Shown: positions 1 to 15,937 of the stretch, piece after piece | Numbering within the stretch: position 1 is the stretch's first letter | Layout: every line of letters begins with the position of its first letter | Source: Aulostomus chinensis | Lineage: Eukaryota; Chordata; Actinopteri; Syngnathiformes; Aulostomidae | NCBI GenBank assembly: GCA_037954235.1 | Contig: JBBMOA010000009.1 | Span: 30,392,626 to 30,456,625 of the forward strand | Length of the DNA: 64,000 bases | Reading direction: 5' to 3' | Translations under genes and position numbers: made by a program | The notes under the pieces: model-generated | What the model saw: only the letters and a program-made list of their open reading frames with translations | Databases searched by the model: none | Told to the model about the DNA's origin: nothing

Positions 1-316
1 TGGACCTCTCTTTATGTACTCGAAGGGAAGTCAAGCGTTTAATGTCCCTTCAGGAATTCTGTGTCCTCCTGTTAGTTTTGGGGGTTGATGCCCAGTAAGC
101 GGAAGAAACTCTGGTTCCAGTGGTTTGTTGATTTGGTGTGTTTTTTTCTGTTTGGAAGAATATCAGCTGTGTTGGAGATCTGGAACACCAGAAAGAACCT
201 GGTCTCCCCTCCTCCTCCCCTTTCCTCCTCTTCTCCCCTCCTCTTCTCCCCTCCTCTGCTCCCCCCCTCCTTCTCTCCTCTCCAATGATTCATTCATCGT
301 TTGTCTGCTCTTGCAG
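1..316 (+). other. Intron 3' part with long pyrimidine tract
   Basis: Non-coding sequence that ends in a consensus splice acceptor (tgctcttgcag, AG at 315-316). A strongly C/T-biased stretch from about 197 to 284, mostly repeats of CCTCCTCTTCTCC, precedes it and would be an unusually long polypyrimidine tract. The apparent reading frames here are low-complexity and are not regarded as coding. Confidence 0.6.
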
Positions 317-464
317 GTATAGCCTCCTGCGACACTCACGGGAGAGACAGAAAGTGGATGGCCTGAACAACTTAAACTACTCCCCCCTGGTGGCCAGGAG
401 GCCTCTCTACACCAATATCACAGTCAGCCTGAGCAGAAATCTTGCACCAGTAGCTGACTACTGA
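317..464 (+). CDS. Terminal coding exon of an unrecognised gene
   Basis: A 3'-terminal exon. The acceptor AG at 315-316 is followed by an open frame (first base completes a split codon) reading YSLLRHSRERQKVDG and ending APVADY before TGA at 462-464. The 48 visible residues are mixed and basic near the start (RHSRERQK), contain NYS and NIT sequons, and show no membrane segment or domain I can name. Codons are non-repetitive and the exon stops cleanly, which supports a real C-terminus over chance. The gene runs toward the minus-strand EMILIN gene, tail to tail. In mammals EMILIN3 lies tail to tail with LPIN3, but this peptide does not resemble a lipin C-terminus, so no symbol is given. Confidence 0.5.
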
Positions 465-2406
465 CACAGGCACAGCTGGACTGAAAACCTCCAGGGAATC
501 CAGGTCCTCTGGGACATCAGCCATATCTCACCAGTTTCAGCACTGCTTAAAAAAATTTAGTTGATTGATTCTGGCTTTGTTTCTCTTGGTTTTATTCCAA
601 GAACAAACACTCAAAAATGTATAGTGAGATGAATCATTTAAGAAAATAGGGATTATGCTGCACTTGTTTGTGCCACAGTCCATCACTCTTCATCTGGGCT
701 TATCTAGTCTTCAATGTCCACATGCCTTTTGCACCATTTTGGCCTTCAGCATCCATCCATTCATCAGTTTCCTGGCTGAGTCTATGAACAGTTCATCCCT
801 CTGCTATTTGCTTCATAACACAGGCCATAACACACTTGCACATTCAAGTGCACGCACCTCTACTCATGCGCACACAGCGATGTGACTTACATGTGCTTAT
901 ATGGTCCCTGATACCTTTACTTTGTTCTTTTGCTTCTTATTTTGCAGTTAAAGCAGTAAACCTGTGAAAACATTTGCATGCACACACACGACTTTCACTG
1001 AGTGGATGCTTGCAGCTGGTTCTGCAGACGATAAGCTATATCAAGTGAAGATATTAAGAGAAAACTATATAAAGGGTGAGTGTTTTCAATCACCTATATG
1101 TGAAATAGTTTATCATAAGTTTAGAGTATATCAATACCTTTATCATTTCTCCCCAGCTATATTTTCCCCCATGAATATACATACCAGTGAAAGATTGTGA
1201 TATTTGCATTGCTGTGCTGACGCAGTGGCTGTGTGTCGGAGAGTGATGCTCATCCTGTTAGCAATAAGCTGCGATTCCTGACAGCTAAATTCCTCACTAT
1301 ACAGATGCAATAGCACAGGTGCTAGCATTCCCATATTGGACTACAGAGGTGGAGTGACTGCATATGCAAACTTCACATTCAGCACACCTTTGCTTAAGTT
1401 AACATGCCACCCAATGAACAATGTCCTCTCAGAGAGCGTGTGTGTGCGTGTGTGTGTGTGAGAGAGAGAGCTATGCAAATGGTTTGTGTGTGTCCTGTTG
1501 TCAGTTGTCAGGCTGTCATGGTCACTGTGAAAGCCTGAATTTAGACCTCACGTTGTGTGTCATCCCAGGCCAGGGAGAGATTTACGCTCCTCTGTGTGAT
1601 TTTGCATCTGTAATCTTCATCCAGCGTCACTGTATGTACTAGAAGAGGAGGAGGGTCCTGCATGGCTATCACTATCAAACAGTGTTTACAGAAGCTTTTT
1701 CTTTGTTAGTTTTCAGATTGTTGAGTGTTTGCAGTACTGTTAGCCAGCCCTCCTCCACTGTAAACCCTGTATCTTTTCAGCTAGATATCTTTGGCTGCCT
1801 TCATTTTTCTAACTGAAACTTCTCTGTTTTGACATGGATCCGACGTCCTCTGATTAACCACAATATGTTGACTTGTGACCAGGCTTCTGCCAGTGATGAT
1901 TTTCTTCATGATTTGTGTAACAATTCTTGTCTCAGTAGTTATGGTTGTTTGTTGGGTGGCATGACGTCAAACACTGTGCATTGACACTGGCAGTACACAG
2001 CAGTTGCTCACATGTCCCTAGTTGAATATTCCAACACTGTAAACGTAGGTCCTTAACACAGAAACCTTCTCCTCACTATCTGTCCACTAGTCATACAGCT
2101 ACTTCATTTCACATAAATCGCCTTGCATACATTTCCTATGATGTATCTTTTGGGTGTCGATGTGGGTGGCGAAACGTCCTCCCACAGTGAGGCTGGACCT
2201 CATTTTATTTATTTGATCTTTTAAGAATTATTCTCTGTAATTTTGATTTTCCTTGCAGTTGATGTGATTATTTAGTAGGTGACACATGGCAGACTGTGTT
2301 AGATGCACTGAAACTTGTAGTTATGTGTATTTGTGTGTGGTTTTGAGGTTCAGATCTGTTTAGAGCTGATTCATTTCATGCAGATATATATTTCCTTTTC
2401 AGAGAT
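465..2406 (+). other. Probable 3' UTR / intergenic sequence
   Basis: No coding exon or named element is visible. The stretch directly follows the stop codon of the first gene, so at least its left part is probably 3' UTR. It is AT-rich with a short GT/GA microsatellite and ends at the Tc1 insertion site. Confidence 0.4.
1438..1469. repeat. Short (GT)n(GA)n microsatellite
   Basis: Alternating GT with one CG interruption passes directly into GAGAGAGAGAG. It is a simple sequence repeat with no other signal. Confidence 0.85.
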
Positions 2407-2408
2407 TA

Positions 2409-2630
2409 CAGTGGCAAGAAAAAGTTTGTGAATCTTTTGAAATTTTATGGTTTTCTGAGTAAATTTGTCATAAAATGCAATCTGATATTCATTTAAGTCA
2501 AGGGTATTGACAAATTTAATGTGCCTTAAATAATACCACAAAGAAAATATCTTTCATGTCTGTATTGAACACATTCATTCTTCATTCAAAGTGGCGGTGG
2601 AAAAAGTAAGGGAACCCTTAGAATTAATAA
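2409..2630 (+). repeat. Tc1 left inverted terminal repeat (IR/DR type)
   Basis: Begins CAGTGGCAAG and pairs with the end of the element at 3927. Shared internal words include TTTTCTGAGTAAATTTGTCA, CTTAAATAATAC and TCTTTCATGTCT. The inner direct-repeat copy (GTGGCGGTGGAAAAAGT) is at about 2591-2607, where a second transposase binding site would sit in related elements. Confidence 0.8.
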
Positions 2631-3568
2631 CTGACCCCCGCCATACCAATAACCTCAACCAGGCGCTTCCTGTAGCTCTGGATCAGAACTGCACATCATC
2701 GAGGAGGAATTTTATCCTCATATTTTTCCTGGCACAACTGCTTCAGCTCTGCCTTATTCTTTGGACGTCTCATGTGAATGACTCTCTTCAAGTCATCCAT
2801 AGCATTCCTGTTGGCTTGAGGTCTGGGCTCTGACTTGGCCACTCCAAAAGGCGTATTTTGTTTTTCTGGAACCATTCCTTTGTGGACTTGCTCCCGTGCT
2901 TTGTGTTGTTGTCCTGTTGCATCACCCACTTCCTAGAGAGTTTCAGCTGATGTACAGACACTCAGATTACCCTGAAGAATTCTCTGATCAACTTGGGAAT
3001 TCATCTTCCCCTCAATGATTGCAAGCTGGCCAAGTCCTGATGCCTCAGCGACGATATGCCGTGCCCTTTCTATGCCAGATGTAGTGCTGGGTGTTTTTTC
3101 CCCGAAATAGTTCAAAGTTAGTTTCATCAGTCCACAAAACATTTTGCCAATATGTCTGTGGAGTGTCAATGTGCTCTTTTGCAAACTTCAGGTGTGCAGC
3201 CATGTTCTTTTAGCAAGCAGTGGCTTCCTCCGTGGTGTCCTGCAGTAGATACCCTGCTTGTTCAATGTTTTATGTATTGTAGACCCATGAACACAGATGT
3301 TAGGAACTTCCAATGATGCCTAGAAATCTGGCTGTCATTTTGTTGTTTCTTTACCTCATTGATGAGTCTTTGTTTTGCACTTGGTGTCATTTTTATTGGG
3401 TGCCACTTCTTGGTAGAGTAGCAACAGTTCCACAGTGTCTCCATTTGTAGATTGTTTGCCTGACTGTAGACTGGTGAGTCTTTCAAATCCCTTTGTTACC
3501 CTTGCCAGCTTTATCTAAATCAACAATCTTGATTGTAGATCCTCTGAAAGCTCTTTATGGCGAGGCAT
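2624..3568 (-). pseudogene. Tc1 transposase, frameshifted
   Basis: Cut-and-paste DDE transposase, non-functional. Reading on the minus strand, the start is MPRHKELSEDLQ at 3568, typical of the paired HTH DNA-binding N-terminus, and the reading ends YRKRLVEVI near 2650 with a stop at 2624-2626. In between are the family motifs GLGQLAIIEGKMNSQV (about 2999-3046), a degraded relative of the central QQDNDPKH region, and MDDLKRVIHMRRPKNK (about 2750-2800), spread over at least three frames. An early stop follows the first dozen codons. About 945 bases against the usual roughly 1,020 for an intact gene. The element's own ends flank it; there is no sign that the host has adopted it. Confidence 0.85.
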
Positions 3569-3709
3569 GGCTCACATAAATGTGTTGTTCTTTTGCAGAA
3601 CAAACTCCAAAAGTTTGAGGGGTTTTTAATCAGTCCACACCCCCAAACTAATTGTCTTAATGAGACTCTAGGTTTGCTAAAACCTAACACCAATTAGCTT
3701 TTTCAAGGT

Positions 3710-3927
3710 CATTAATTCAAGGGTTCACATATGTTTTCCACTACCACTATGACAATTTTTGGTTATTCTCTATAAAGACATGAAAGATCTTTTTATTTTT
3801 GTATTATTTAAGACACATTACATTTGTCAATATTTGTGACTTAGATTTATATCAGATCATATTTTATGACAAATTTACTCAGAAAACCATGAAATTCCAA
3901 AATGTTCACATACTTTTCTGGCCACTG
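3710..3927 (-). repeat. Tc1 right inverted terminal repeat
   Basis: Reverse complement begins CAGTGGCCAGAAAAGTATG and mirrors the left end. Its inner copy (AGTGGTAGTGGAAAACAT on the minus strand) lies near 3735-3752. Confidence 0.8.
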
Positions 3928-3929
3928 TA

Positions 3930-6264
3930 TATGAATACCTGATGAAACGGAAGAAGACCCATAGCCTGGTGTGTATTAATCTACTCAGCAGACACATTGT
4001 GGAAGGCCATTTTGTGTGAAAACCACTGGAGTAGCAAGACGCCAAATCAGAAAATACTAACAGGCTATATCTTTCACTGGGCTCCTCCCTCAATAAAATG
4101 ATAATCAATGGTGCTGACCTTGCTGAGCTACCTTTCAGGAGCTCTCTTGTGTGCTTTCTGGAGCCAAACATAACAACATGAAAGCCTCCAATCCTCCCTG
4201 CAACTTTTAGGACTCATTAGCATTTAATCAGGCCTGGTGGCATACAGGTACTGTTGGTCCAAACAGGTGCAATTTTGTTGCCCTTTCATCCTGCCAGGTG
4301 AAGCTAATCAGTGTATTAGTTGTTCCAAAGTATGTGTTTACCTCCTAGCCAATCTCTGAGGAGGCGCCCAGTGGGGGTTGTGGACCAATAGCAGCAGTCG
4401 TATTAAGTTTTCTTCTCTGTGTGTTTGATTGAAATGGCAAAACCCACGAGAGGTCTAATTGCCCTCTGTCTAGATTAGTTTTTATTTTTGTTTTCTGGCA
4501 CTGATGAAAAAATAATTTATAGTGACCTGCTTGTGAGCAACTAGATGGCCCTTTTCTAGTTCTTGACACCTAAATGATACACTGTATATTATCTTTAATG
4601 TTTCATTGCTTTAAATTAAAAGCTAGATGGACATATAGCAAAAGCCAAATGGTTCTAGGTTGAGTGTCAGGTGATGATTCAACACAGAGGGTCATTTCAG
4701 TTAAAAGAGGCCTTCTGGGTGCCGTAGATATTCTTAGAGTCAGTATGAGGCTCTATATTCCACAATGTAGAACAAGCAGCACCATCAGTTGCTACGAGAC
4801 TACTAGACTGACTTGTCAGCTCGACAACTTGGTAACAGGGAATCTCAGTCATCTTCTAATGCTTTTATCTAAAACAGGAACTAGATTGTTTTCAGTTGAT
4901 GATAAGAGCATGTTGGCAAGTCTTGTACCTGTTATGTAAACTGTACACGGTCTCAGTCCAGACCAAGACCAAGCCTGCTGCTCATTGTCAAGTAATCTTG
5001 CCTGTTCAGATCCATTCTGTGTCAGTTTGAATGAAGGGACCGTTCCGGAATCTGACAAAACTGGCAGCCTTAAAGCTTCTTAATTTATTGCAGTGTTTTT
5101 GACTCAAATTTTTATTTTTTTTATAAGCAAATATATTTAAATTGAAAAATGTGCATATCAAAATAAAAATCATTGTAAATATTGTTGTGTGTAGTGTTTT
5201 AGAAATTCTATAAGGTCTTAAATCACTACAGATGCAAGCATAAAGAACAAGGCTTTGGAGGTGTTTGGCTGGTACCTGGTGCCATTTAAGTGCTTGTGAA
5301 GCTACGCAGCGACATCCATGTTTTTACATCACTGCTTCCCAGCACAAGCCTTTTTAAAAAGGAAAAGAAAAAATATCCTCATCCCATAAATTTTAGATTC
5401 CTCACACGTCCTCAGAGGTCTGCAGGTGTTGTGCTTCTTCAAGTGGCCTCACTGTTGCTATGATGCTGTACCAGAAGAGACGCATCTGTGATGGCATCAG
5501 ACCGCGGCCAAAAACACCAGATGCTCACAACGTAGATAAACAGAGGCACCGAACCAGCACCACATTCCACTCCAAAATCTACACTGATTATTATTTTCAT
5601 TTTGTATGAAAGTGAACTTTTGAAAAAAGAAACTGATCAATAAATTAAAAAACATCTCTGCTCTGATTGTAAGGAGGAACGTTCTTCTTGAATTGAAGCC
5701 ATTTGAAGCCACTTGTCAAAACTTGATGTCAGCCTTATGTGGATCTGTTTGTGTATCAGCATATTATCTTTTGATTATTACAATTTGTATGATGGAGATT
5801 TTCTTTTATACCATCATTGTTATTGTCAAAGTACACCAATAAAAAGAAACTTGTAAAGTTACAGTGTGTCAGTGTTTGTTGAGTTTGCAGAGTGGAACTT
5901 GAAATGTGTCTTTATAGTGGTTCACGCTTCTGTTTGGAATGTTTGTGTCAGTGTTCTGCACCATGGTGCATCTCTTAACTTCTCAAGTCAAATTGCAACT
6001 GTATCAAATACATGTTCAACTCCTGCTGTCACAATGGGTTGTAGTCCATACGAACTGGTTTGTCATTTTGATTGATGTGATTTGTTGTTGTTTTTTAATG
6101 GAAGATTCAGTTACACCAGCAGATACATGAATTATAACGACTTGGCTGCAATGGGACAAGCATCAGATCACCTGGCTCCTTCAAGTGTTTGACCAAGCTG
6201 GACAATGATAAAAGTGTAATTAATAATCTATTTTATTTGACTGAGTGTTGAGCATTATTTAGGA
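3930..6264 (+). other. Non-coding stretch with candidate polyadenylation sites
   Basis: No exon or recognisable transposon. Two AATAAA hexamers (5162-5167 and 5838-5843) are each followed within about 40 bases by GT-rich sequence, the layout of a vertebrate cleavage site. If the first gene has a long 3' UTR it could end at either; transcript data would be needed to choose. Confidence 0.35.
5838..5843 (+). terminator. Candidate polyadenylation signal
   Basis: AATAAA followed 22 bases later by a GTGTGTCAGTGTTTGTTG stretch, which fits a downstream GU-rich element. It would serve the plus-strand gene ending at 464, but the 5.4-kb distance, including a transposon, makes this tentative. Confidence 0.35.
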
Positions 6265-7134
6265 CTTAATTCAATTTCCATCCATCCATCGTCTTCTGCT
6301 TATTCCTATTAAGGGTCGCGGGGGGGCTGGAGCTTATCCCAGTGTCAACGGGCGAGAGGCAGGGTTCGCCCTGGACAGGTCGCCAGTCCATCGCAGGGCC
6401 AACACACAGAGAGATGAACAACCATTCACACTCACATTCACACCTACGGTCAATTTAGAGTGCATGCGAAAGACGCCTGGTGCTTCCAGCCCAGCGCTGC
6501 TCCAGATCTCTAGCCAGACTCTTCTCTTCTGTTGTTCCCAAATGGTGGAACCAACTACTGAACTCTGTGCGTTCTGCTGAGTCCCTTTCTACTTTTAAGA
6601 GTCAATTGAAGACTCAATTGTTCAGAGAGCACCGAGGCACTGAACCTGACTCTGCTCCTCTTTGGGGTAGAATCAGTCAGAGGGTCCAAGACCCAGCACT
6701 TAGTGACAATGTAGCACTAACTGTGTTGTGTCATGTTGTATGTATCAAAAAAAAGAAAGGGAGGGGGGAGCGACACTTCTTCCGCCACTAGATGGCAGTA
6801 CCTGTGACCAAATCACAACTGAAGCACTTTTGCGCTACTATGGGTTTTTCCTTCAGTCTGAATTCTTGCTTGTGTTGTATGTCGCTTTGGACAAAAGCGT
6901 CTGCGAAATGAAACTGTAGAATTGTAGAGTGTCAATCAGCCTAGTCCCCAATTGCCTGTCTTTGGACTGTAGGAGGAAGCCGGAGTATTGGAGTGAACCC
7001 ACGCAGGCACAGGGAGAACATGCTGACTCACACAGAAAGATCCCGTGTCTGAGCTGGGACTCGAACCTGGAACCTTCTTGCTTTGAGGCGACAGTGAGGA
7101 CCACTGCTCCACCGTGTACCCCTTAATTCAATTT
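6265..7134 (-). mobile_element. SINE-like retroposon (family A) with 13-bp target duplication
   Basis: Copy 6278-7121 is flanked by a perfect 13-base direct repeat, CTTAATTCAATTT (6265-6277 and 7122-7134). On the minus strand the head (about 7121) reads like a tRNA-type promoter region and the tail ends in GGATGGATGGA. The middle carries family words such as TCGCCAGTCCATCGCAGG. It is split by a LINE fragment at 6463-6924, so the original copy was about 380 bases. The same family occurs at 36.5, 38.5, 39.2, 40.0, 52.1, 57.1 and 60.1 kb. It is a known kind of abundant fish repeat, but I cannot give its database name. Confidence 0.8.
6456..6931 (+). mobile_element. Nested 3' end of a CR1/L2-group LINE
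   Basis: Inserted into the SINE-like copy with a 7-base target duplication TAGAGTG (6456-6462 and 6925-6931). The left part encodes the C-terminal tail of a LINE polyprotein (SSVVPKWWNQLLNSVRSAES, then FKSQLKTQLFREH, about 6530-6630). The right end has the familiar L2-type 3' motif GTCGCTTTGGACAAAAGCGT (about 6881-6900). It is severely 5'-truncated, as expected from target-primed reverse transcription. Confidence 0.75.
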
Positions 7135-9171
7135 AATCACCGTAATTACAGTAAGTTAGTAAATGGCATTGAAAATACTAGTCCTAATAATCAAATAAAT
7201 CTGCAGAAAATAAGCATGTTTATCTGTCAAAAGCTGAATTGTGAAATCAATCATGTATGTGTGTTTTTCTTTGTAATGCACAGATGGCACTATTACTATG
7301 GCCATTTACATCACAATCTACTGTATTCAGTGTGTGCGGAAACACAGGCATGCTACTTATACAGAGATTTAGAGTTCAGTCATTAATTGAACAAAAACCA
7401 CAAACTGGCCAAAGTGAGAACATTGAATCTCCATTACAAGAGTTCCACTGGCAGTATTTGATAGTAATGACTGAATCTATTTAAGTTAGGTTGTTTTCTG
7501 AAGTAACCATGTTAGGGTACTTTGCCTCATTTGCTTGTAATCTACAGACTAAAAAGGCTGTAGGTGCAACAAGAGGCTGAGTACTGCAGCAGAGATGCAG
7601 ATAGCATTACGTCCCCTCTTAAACTTGCAAACGAACGATTACTGTCCCGGACACGGAGGCTAAAATCTAGGCATCTAAGACCATGATGGTGTGCTTTGAT
7701 GAGATCACTTAAGAGTCACTGAATCAGAGCACATCTCCACTAGTTACCAGAGTTGACAGCTGATGGTTTACCTAAGCTCTGAGAGAAGGAAATGCGAAAT
7801 GACAGGAAATGGTTATTTAATGGTGGTGTTCCCCAGGTTTTGTGTGCTATATTTGAAAAAATGTGTGAAAACCTATCTATCAGCAGAAAAAAAAAATTGT
7901 TCTGCTGGCAACAGCAGTGGCAGTATGAAGGAGATGCTTGGCAGAGGGACAGCCTGGCTGCAGTAGCTACGTCTTAATGGAGCCTGGGAAACACAAGGCC
8001 TTGGTATGCTAACAACACTGACGCTGTCAGGCACACAGAGGGCCACTCTTAAGATCTCAAGAGCAGTCCTGGCATGTGTAGGCAGCAGATATGAATTCAT
8101 CCACATGCAACCCTGTAAGTGGTGTCCCACGCAAAGGCTTTGATGTTGTCTGTGCTGCTTTTGCCTCTGTACTGCTTGTGTATCTGTGCACTTCCGTGTC
8201 TGTAACTAGAATCTACTTCAGGAAGTAGCTGACTAACAAAACTAAATCCGTGGCCATCAGTGGAGCAGAATGGAATCAGCTCTCTTCATCCACACTTCCA
8301 CTGTGCTTCTTCATTCTAAAGTGCATTTGTATGTTGATCTTTCACACACAGGTTCATAGCTGAGAGCAACGCGCCCTGTGCCTTTCCACGATTTCTGGTG
8401 TATATCGACTCTATGGTGTGCTGACATGCACTAAAGGACCCATGCTCTCATCTTTGGTTAGATTCGATATTTGAGTAACAGAGAGCAACAGTGTGTTTGT
8501 GTGTGTGCATATACATGAGTGTGTGTCCTCTCATGCATGCGTAAAAGCAAGAAGCAGATGCCACAGTGGCCTTTTTTCATATAAATTGATTGGTGTTACG
8601 TAACATTCCGTCATTGTCTCAGGTATGACCCCCGCCTTTCATTCTCTGCGTCGCTACCGGACACCAGCAGGATACCAGCAGGACAGAACTCTGTGGTTGA
8701 GCCCTGGGCTTCAGACTTTGGTTCCTCTGGTGTTTAGGTGTGTTCCTCTTAGCCTAATGATTCAGCACTCTAGCTAGAACATGTGCAGGGGTGGACTTGA
8801 ACTATGAAATGGTCCTGGACTTTTCATTACAGATTCTAGCACACCCAGGAACCAGCATGTCAGTGTTTCACAACCCCTGTGTCATAAACAAAGTAGCCTT
8901 TCATAACACCCTTTATCCTTGTAATGCATGTAAGACAGAGCTTTATAGCTTTTCAACATCATCTCAACCAACTACACAAAACAAAAACAAACAAATTGGT
9001 GCTCTAGTCTAATATATAAGATGTCTCTTTTCTCATGTTACACTCTGATGGCCGGTCAGTGGTGCACTTTAGATGAATTCAGTATCATCCTTGTGACTCA
9101 AATCCTAAGAGGCCAGTGAAGACATCACCTACCACTTCTCATTTCCTCATCCGCCTTCATTCTGCTGTACC
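7135..9171. other. Intergenic stretch, nothing recognised
   Basis: No exon, RNA gene or named element was recognised. The sequence has ordinary complexity with a short GT-rich run near 8490-8530. Confidence 0.4.
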
Positions 9172-9560
9172 CAAGGTGTCACGATCCCTGTCTTGTGTTT
9201 CCTGTTTTGTTGTGAAGTCGGTGTCCTGTCTTCCTTTGCTCCTCCCCGTCATTGCCTCATGTGTCTCACCTGGGTGATTGCACCACCTGTGCCTCGTTTT
9301 CCCTTGTGTATTTAACCTCTTGTTTCTCTTTGTCTGTGTCGGGTCGTTGTTTAAAGTGTCACTGATGTTGGTGGTGTCATTGTCGTCGTCACGTCTGAAG
9401 TCATTGTCATTAGTCACAAGCATCCAGCCTCCAGCCTTCGGTTTCCCCCTCATGTCAGTACAAGTCTTGTTAATAAACACCTTTTTGTGAACTCTCCTTG
9501 TTCCCTGTCTGCTATTGGGTCTACCCCCCCCCCCCCCAGCTCGTAACCCGTAACACAAGG
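9172..9560 (+). mobile_element. Solo LTR with 5-bp target duplication
   Basis: The LTR is 9177-9555. It begins TGTCACGATCC, ends CGTAACA, and is flanked by the perfect 5-base repeat CAAGG (9172-9176 and 9556-9560). Internal signals fit an LTR: a TATA-like GTGTATTTAACC near 9305 and AATAAA at about 9471. TG...CA ends, 379-base length and a 5-base duplication fit a Ty3/gypsy-type element, of which only one LTR remains after homologous recombination. A sister copy is at 37480-37854. Confidence 0.85.
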
Positions 9561-10920
9561 TCCAGCTTTTGCGCTCCTGCCCACCCCTTCCGACACAGAC
9601 TGTCAAACCAAACTCATCTATTGTCTCTGTTCTTGTTTTCTCCCAGGTACCACCTCATTGTAACATTTTTAGGAAGCTTCTCAATAAATCCTTTGGTATT
9701 TGCTCTGGCTCGCAATCATCTTGCTGCCCCCCCTGCCAGCTACATCTCTCATTTGTCACAGCTTTTGACCAAACCTCCAGCCTTCCCCACAGCACTACAC
9801 CCCCCCCCCCCCGCAGCACTTTTTCTTCCATGACTTTTTTATCATTTGGGGTTACTTTGTCCCCCTCTAGTTACTGACAGTTGTTTTTGCAGTTCATTTC
9901 ATCCTTTTTCTCAACCCACCTCTGACACGACAAACACATTATCCTCAACACATTCACCTCATGACTTCACCTCATCATTTGACTGCACCATGTGGCTACA
10001 ATCTTGTGAGCAGCTGTGTTTTGCAAACTCAGTGAGGTCACATTTTTATCAAATGAGCAGTTTTAAGTATTCGGTGCTGTCAGGGGTTTGGAAAAGTCAG
10101 GAATTCCTACCCTGCAGTCACACTTCCACTGATATATGCAGTGCAGTGTAGTAATAATGGTACAATTCTGGTGGTGATTATATGCTGACAGCCAGTTAAT
10201 CAGAGAGAGATGCTGCTGTCTTCAACTATGTGTTGATACTCTGAGAAACCTGCAGAGACTCAACGGTGGCTACAGGCTTAGTCATAATGGCAGCTATTAT
10301 TATTCTGTTTATTCAAATACAGAGGAAAATACGCACGATGCAGCCTTTTATATGCTGCTATTTATTTTGTGGTTGACTTTGTGAATACTTGTTTACAATA
10401 AACTTGGATTGTTAGCGGTTATAATTCTAGCATCAACTGCTCGGCTCAACCAGCAAAGACTCTGTCTTTCTTCAGAGAGCTTTACTTGTGCATCTTCAGC
10501 ATTTATTGATAGATTCCTTTCTTTCATTTGACGGTTCCATGTTCTGTCAGTGACGGTCGGTACTCGGCTGATGTGATAGAATCAGTGTGTAAAGCCACTG
10601 CCCCATGAACTAATGTTCCTCTAAATGCCAATGTAATTTCACTTATCCAACAACATCTTCTATCAATAATAACTGAATATTGATTGTCTCCCTCAGCATG
10701 TCAGTATGCTCAACCTGGGTTTGATGCTGTTTGATGCAAAATGCTTTTGTCTGTGTCTAGACTACAACTACAGATCTAGATATTGACACATCCCTGCTAA
10801 GTATAGGAGGTAGGTTTGGTTAGAAACTGAGTAATGTTTAACAGTAGTCTATATCAATTCTTCATTGATGTCTTCTTCAGCACGGAGATAGAGGGAGATA
10901 ATCCAAGTAGTTGTACTAAT
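9561..10920. other. Intergenic stretch
   Basis: C/T-rich to about 9850 with runs of C (for example around 9801), then ordinary AT-rich sequence. No gene or element was recognised. It lies between the solo LTR and the 3' end of the EMILIN gene. Confidence 0.4.
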
Positions 10921-11909
10921 TTTCAACATATTTATTGTGAAACTTACAGATTTTGATTCCTTTAGGTTTGTAATAACAGCATCTTATCTCCTGTTGCCCG
11001 AGCCCCTGTCCTTTGGGTGTTACGTACCTTTGCGATGGCATAATGGATCATTTATAAAATGATGACAATCGGCATTACAACCCCTAAATAATAACAAACA
11101 TTGTAATAAACTTCATATGAACTCCAGAAAAGGGCTTCTAGATACAATTCTCCTTGCGGTGAAGATGTTCTGAACTGAATATAACTACCCTAATCAAAAA
11201 CATTTACATCCATATACACTGTCACAAAGCATCGAAAACAAACAACTGTGGAAAGATTTTATTTCTCTTCCATCTACCATTCCAATTAACGTGTCGTCAC
11301 TAACCCCTAATGGTGAATTTTGGAACTTCTCTGCAACCTGAAGCCACTGTAGGGAAACAAATACTGTCAAAGCAGAAATACATATTATTTTAAACGTATA
11401 CAAACAGAGGTTTACAAAAATGTAAATAGCACCAACTTAATATACAGTATTTTTTCTTAAAAAAGACCAGACAAGTGTCCTCACAGAAGATGTCGAGTGT
11501 GCTTGTCAGCAGAGACCCGTAGCAGCGTATTAGTCCCACATCATTCAGCTTTTTATTATCCTTTTTTACACAAACATTTCTAATACAGTCGAATGTCATA
11601 ACAATGCAGTCACTTCATATAAGTTAAAAAAGGTAAAACTTGAAAAAAATGCCCCATAGATTTGAGGGAAAATATTGCCCAGCTATACAATCAGAGGTGT
11701 GTCTGCCTCTGCCAACCTCACTGAACTAAGTACCCAGGACACCTGGTGGCATGAGGATCAAAGCCTTGGGAGGTGACTTTCACCACTTCACTTAATTTGC
11801 TTCTGTGCAGATTAAGTTGAAAACAAAGAGATGAGAAGAAGATGTCACTTGAGCCAATTGAGAAGGACCCACAAAAGTCTGCTCTTTAAACTTCTGAGCT
11901 AAAATGTCA
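10921..11909 (-). other. Probable 3' UTR of the EMILIN gene
   Basis: Downstream of the EMILIN stop codon on the minus strand. AATAAA hexamers on that strand occur near 11551, 11257 and 10931, any of which could direct polyadenylation. There is no coding evidence in the region. Confidence 0.45.

Positions 11910-15937
<4,028 letters not shown>

Larger units (their letters stand above)
2407..3929 (-). mobile_element. Decayed Tc1/mariner-family transposon
   Basis: A complete but inactive Tc1-like DNA transposon, 2409-3927, flanked on both sides by the TA dinucleotide that this superfamily duplicates (2407-2408 and 3928-3929). The ends are inverted: the left starts CAGTGGCAAGAAAAAGT and the right, reverse complemented, starts CAGTGGCCAGAAAAGT; matching continues for roughly 200 bases. 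Inside each end a second partial copy of the terminal motif (GTGG.GGTGGAAAA) lies near 2590 and 3750, giving the IR/DR arrangement of salmonid-type Tc1 elements. The interior encodes a broken transposase on the minus strand. Divergence between the two ends indicates an old insertion. Confidence 0.9.

Noticed and set aside
9498..9877. Overlapping Pro/Ser-rich frames
   Set aside because: They start inside the solo LTR and depend on C-runs; no splice or family evidence.
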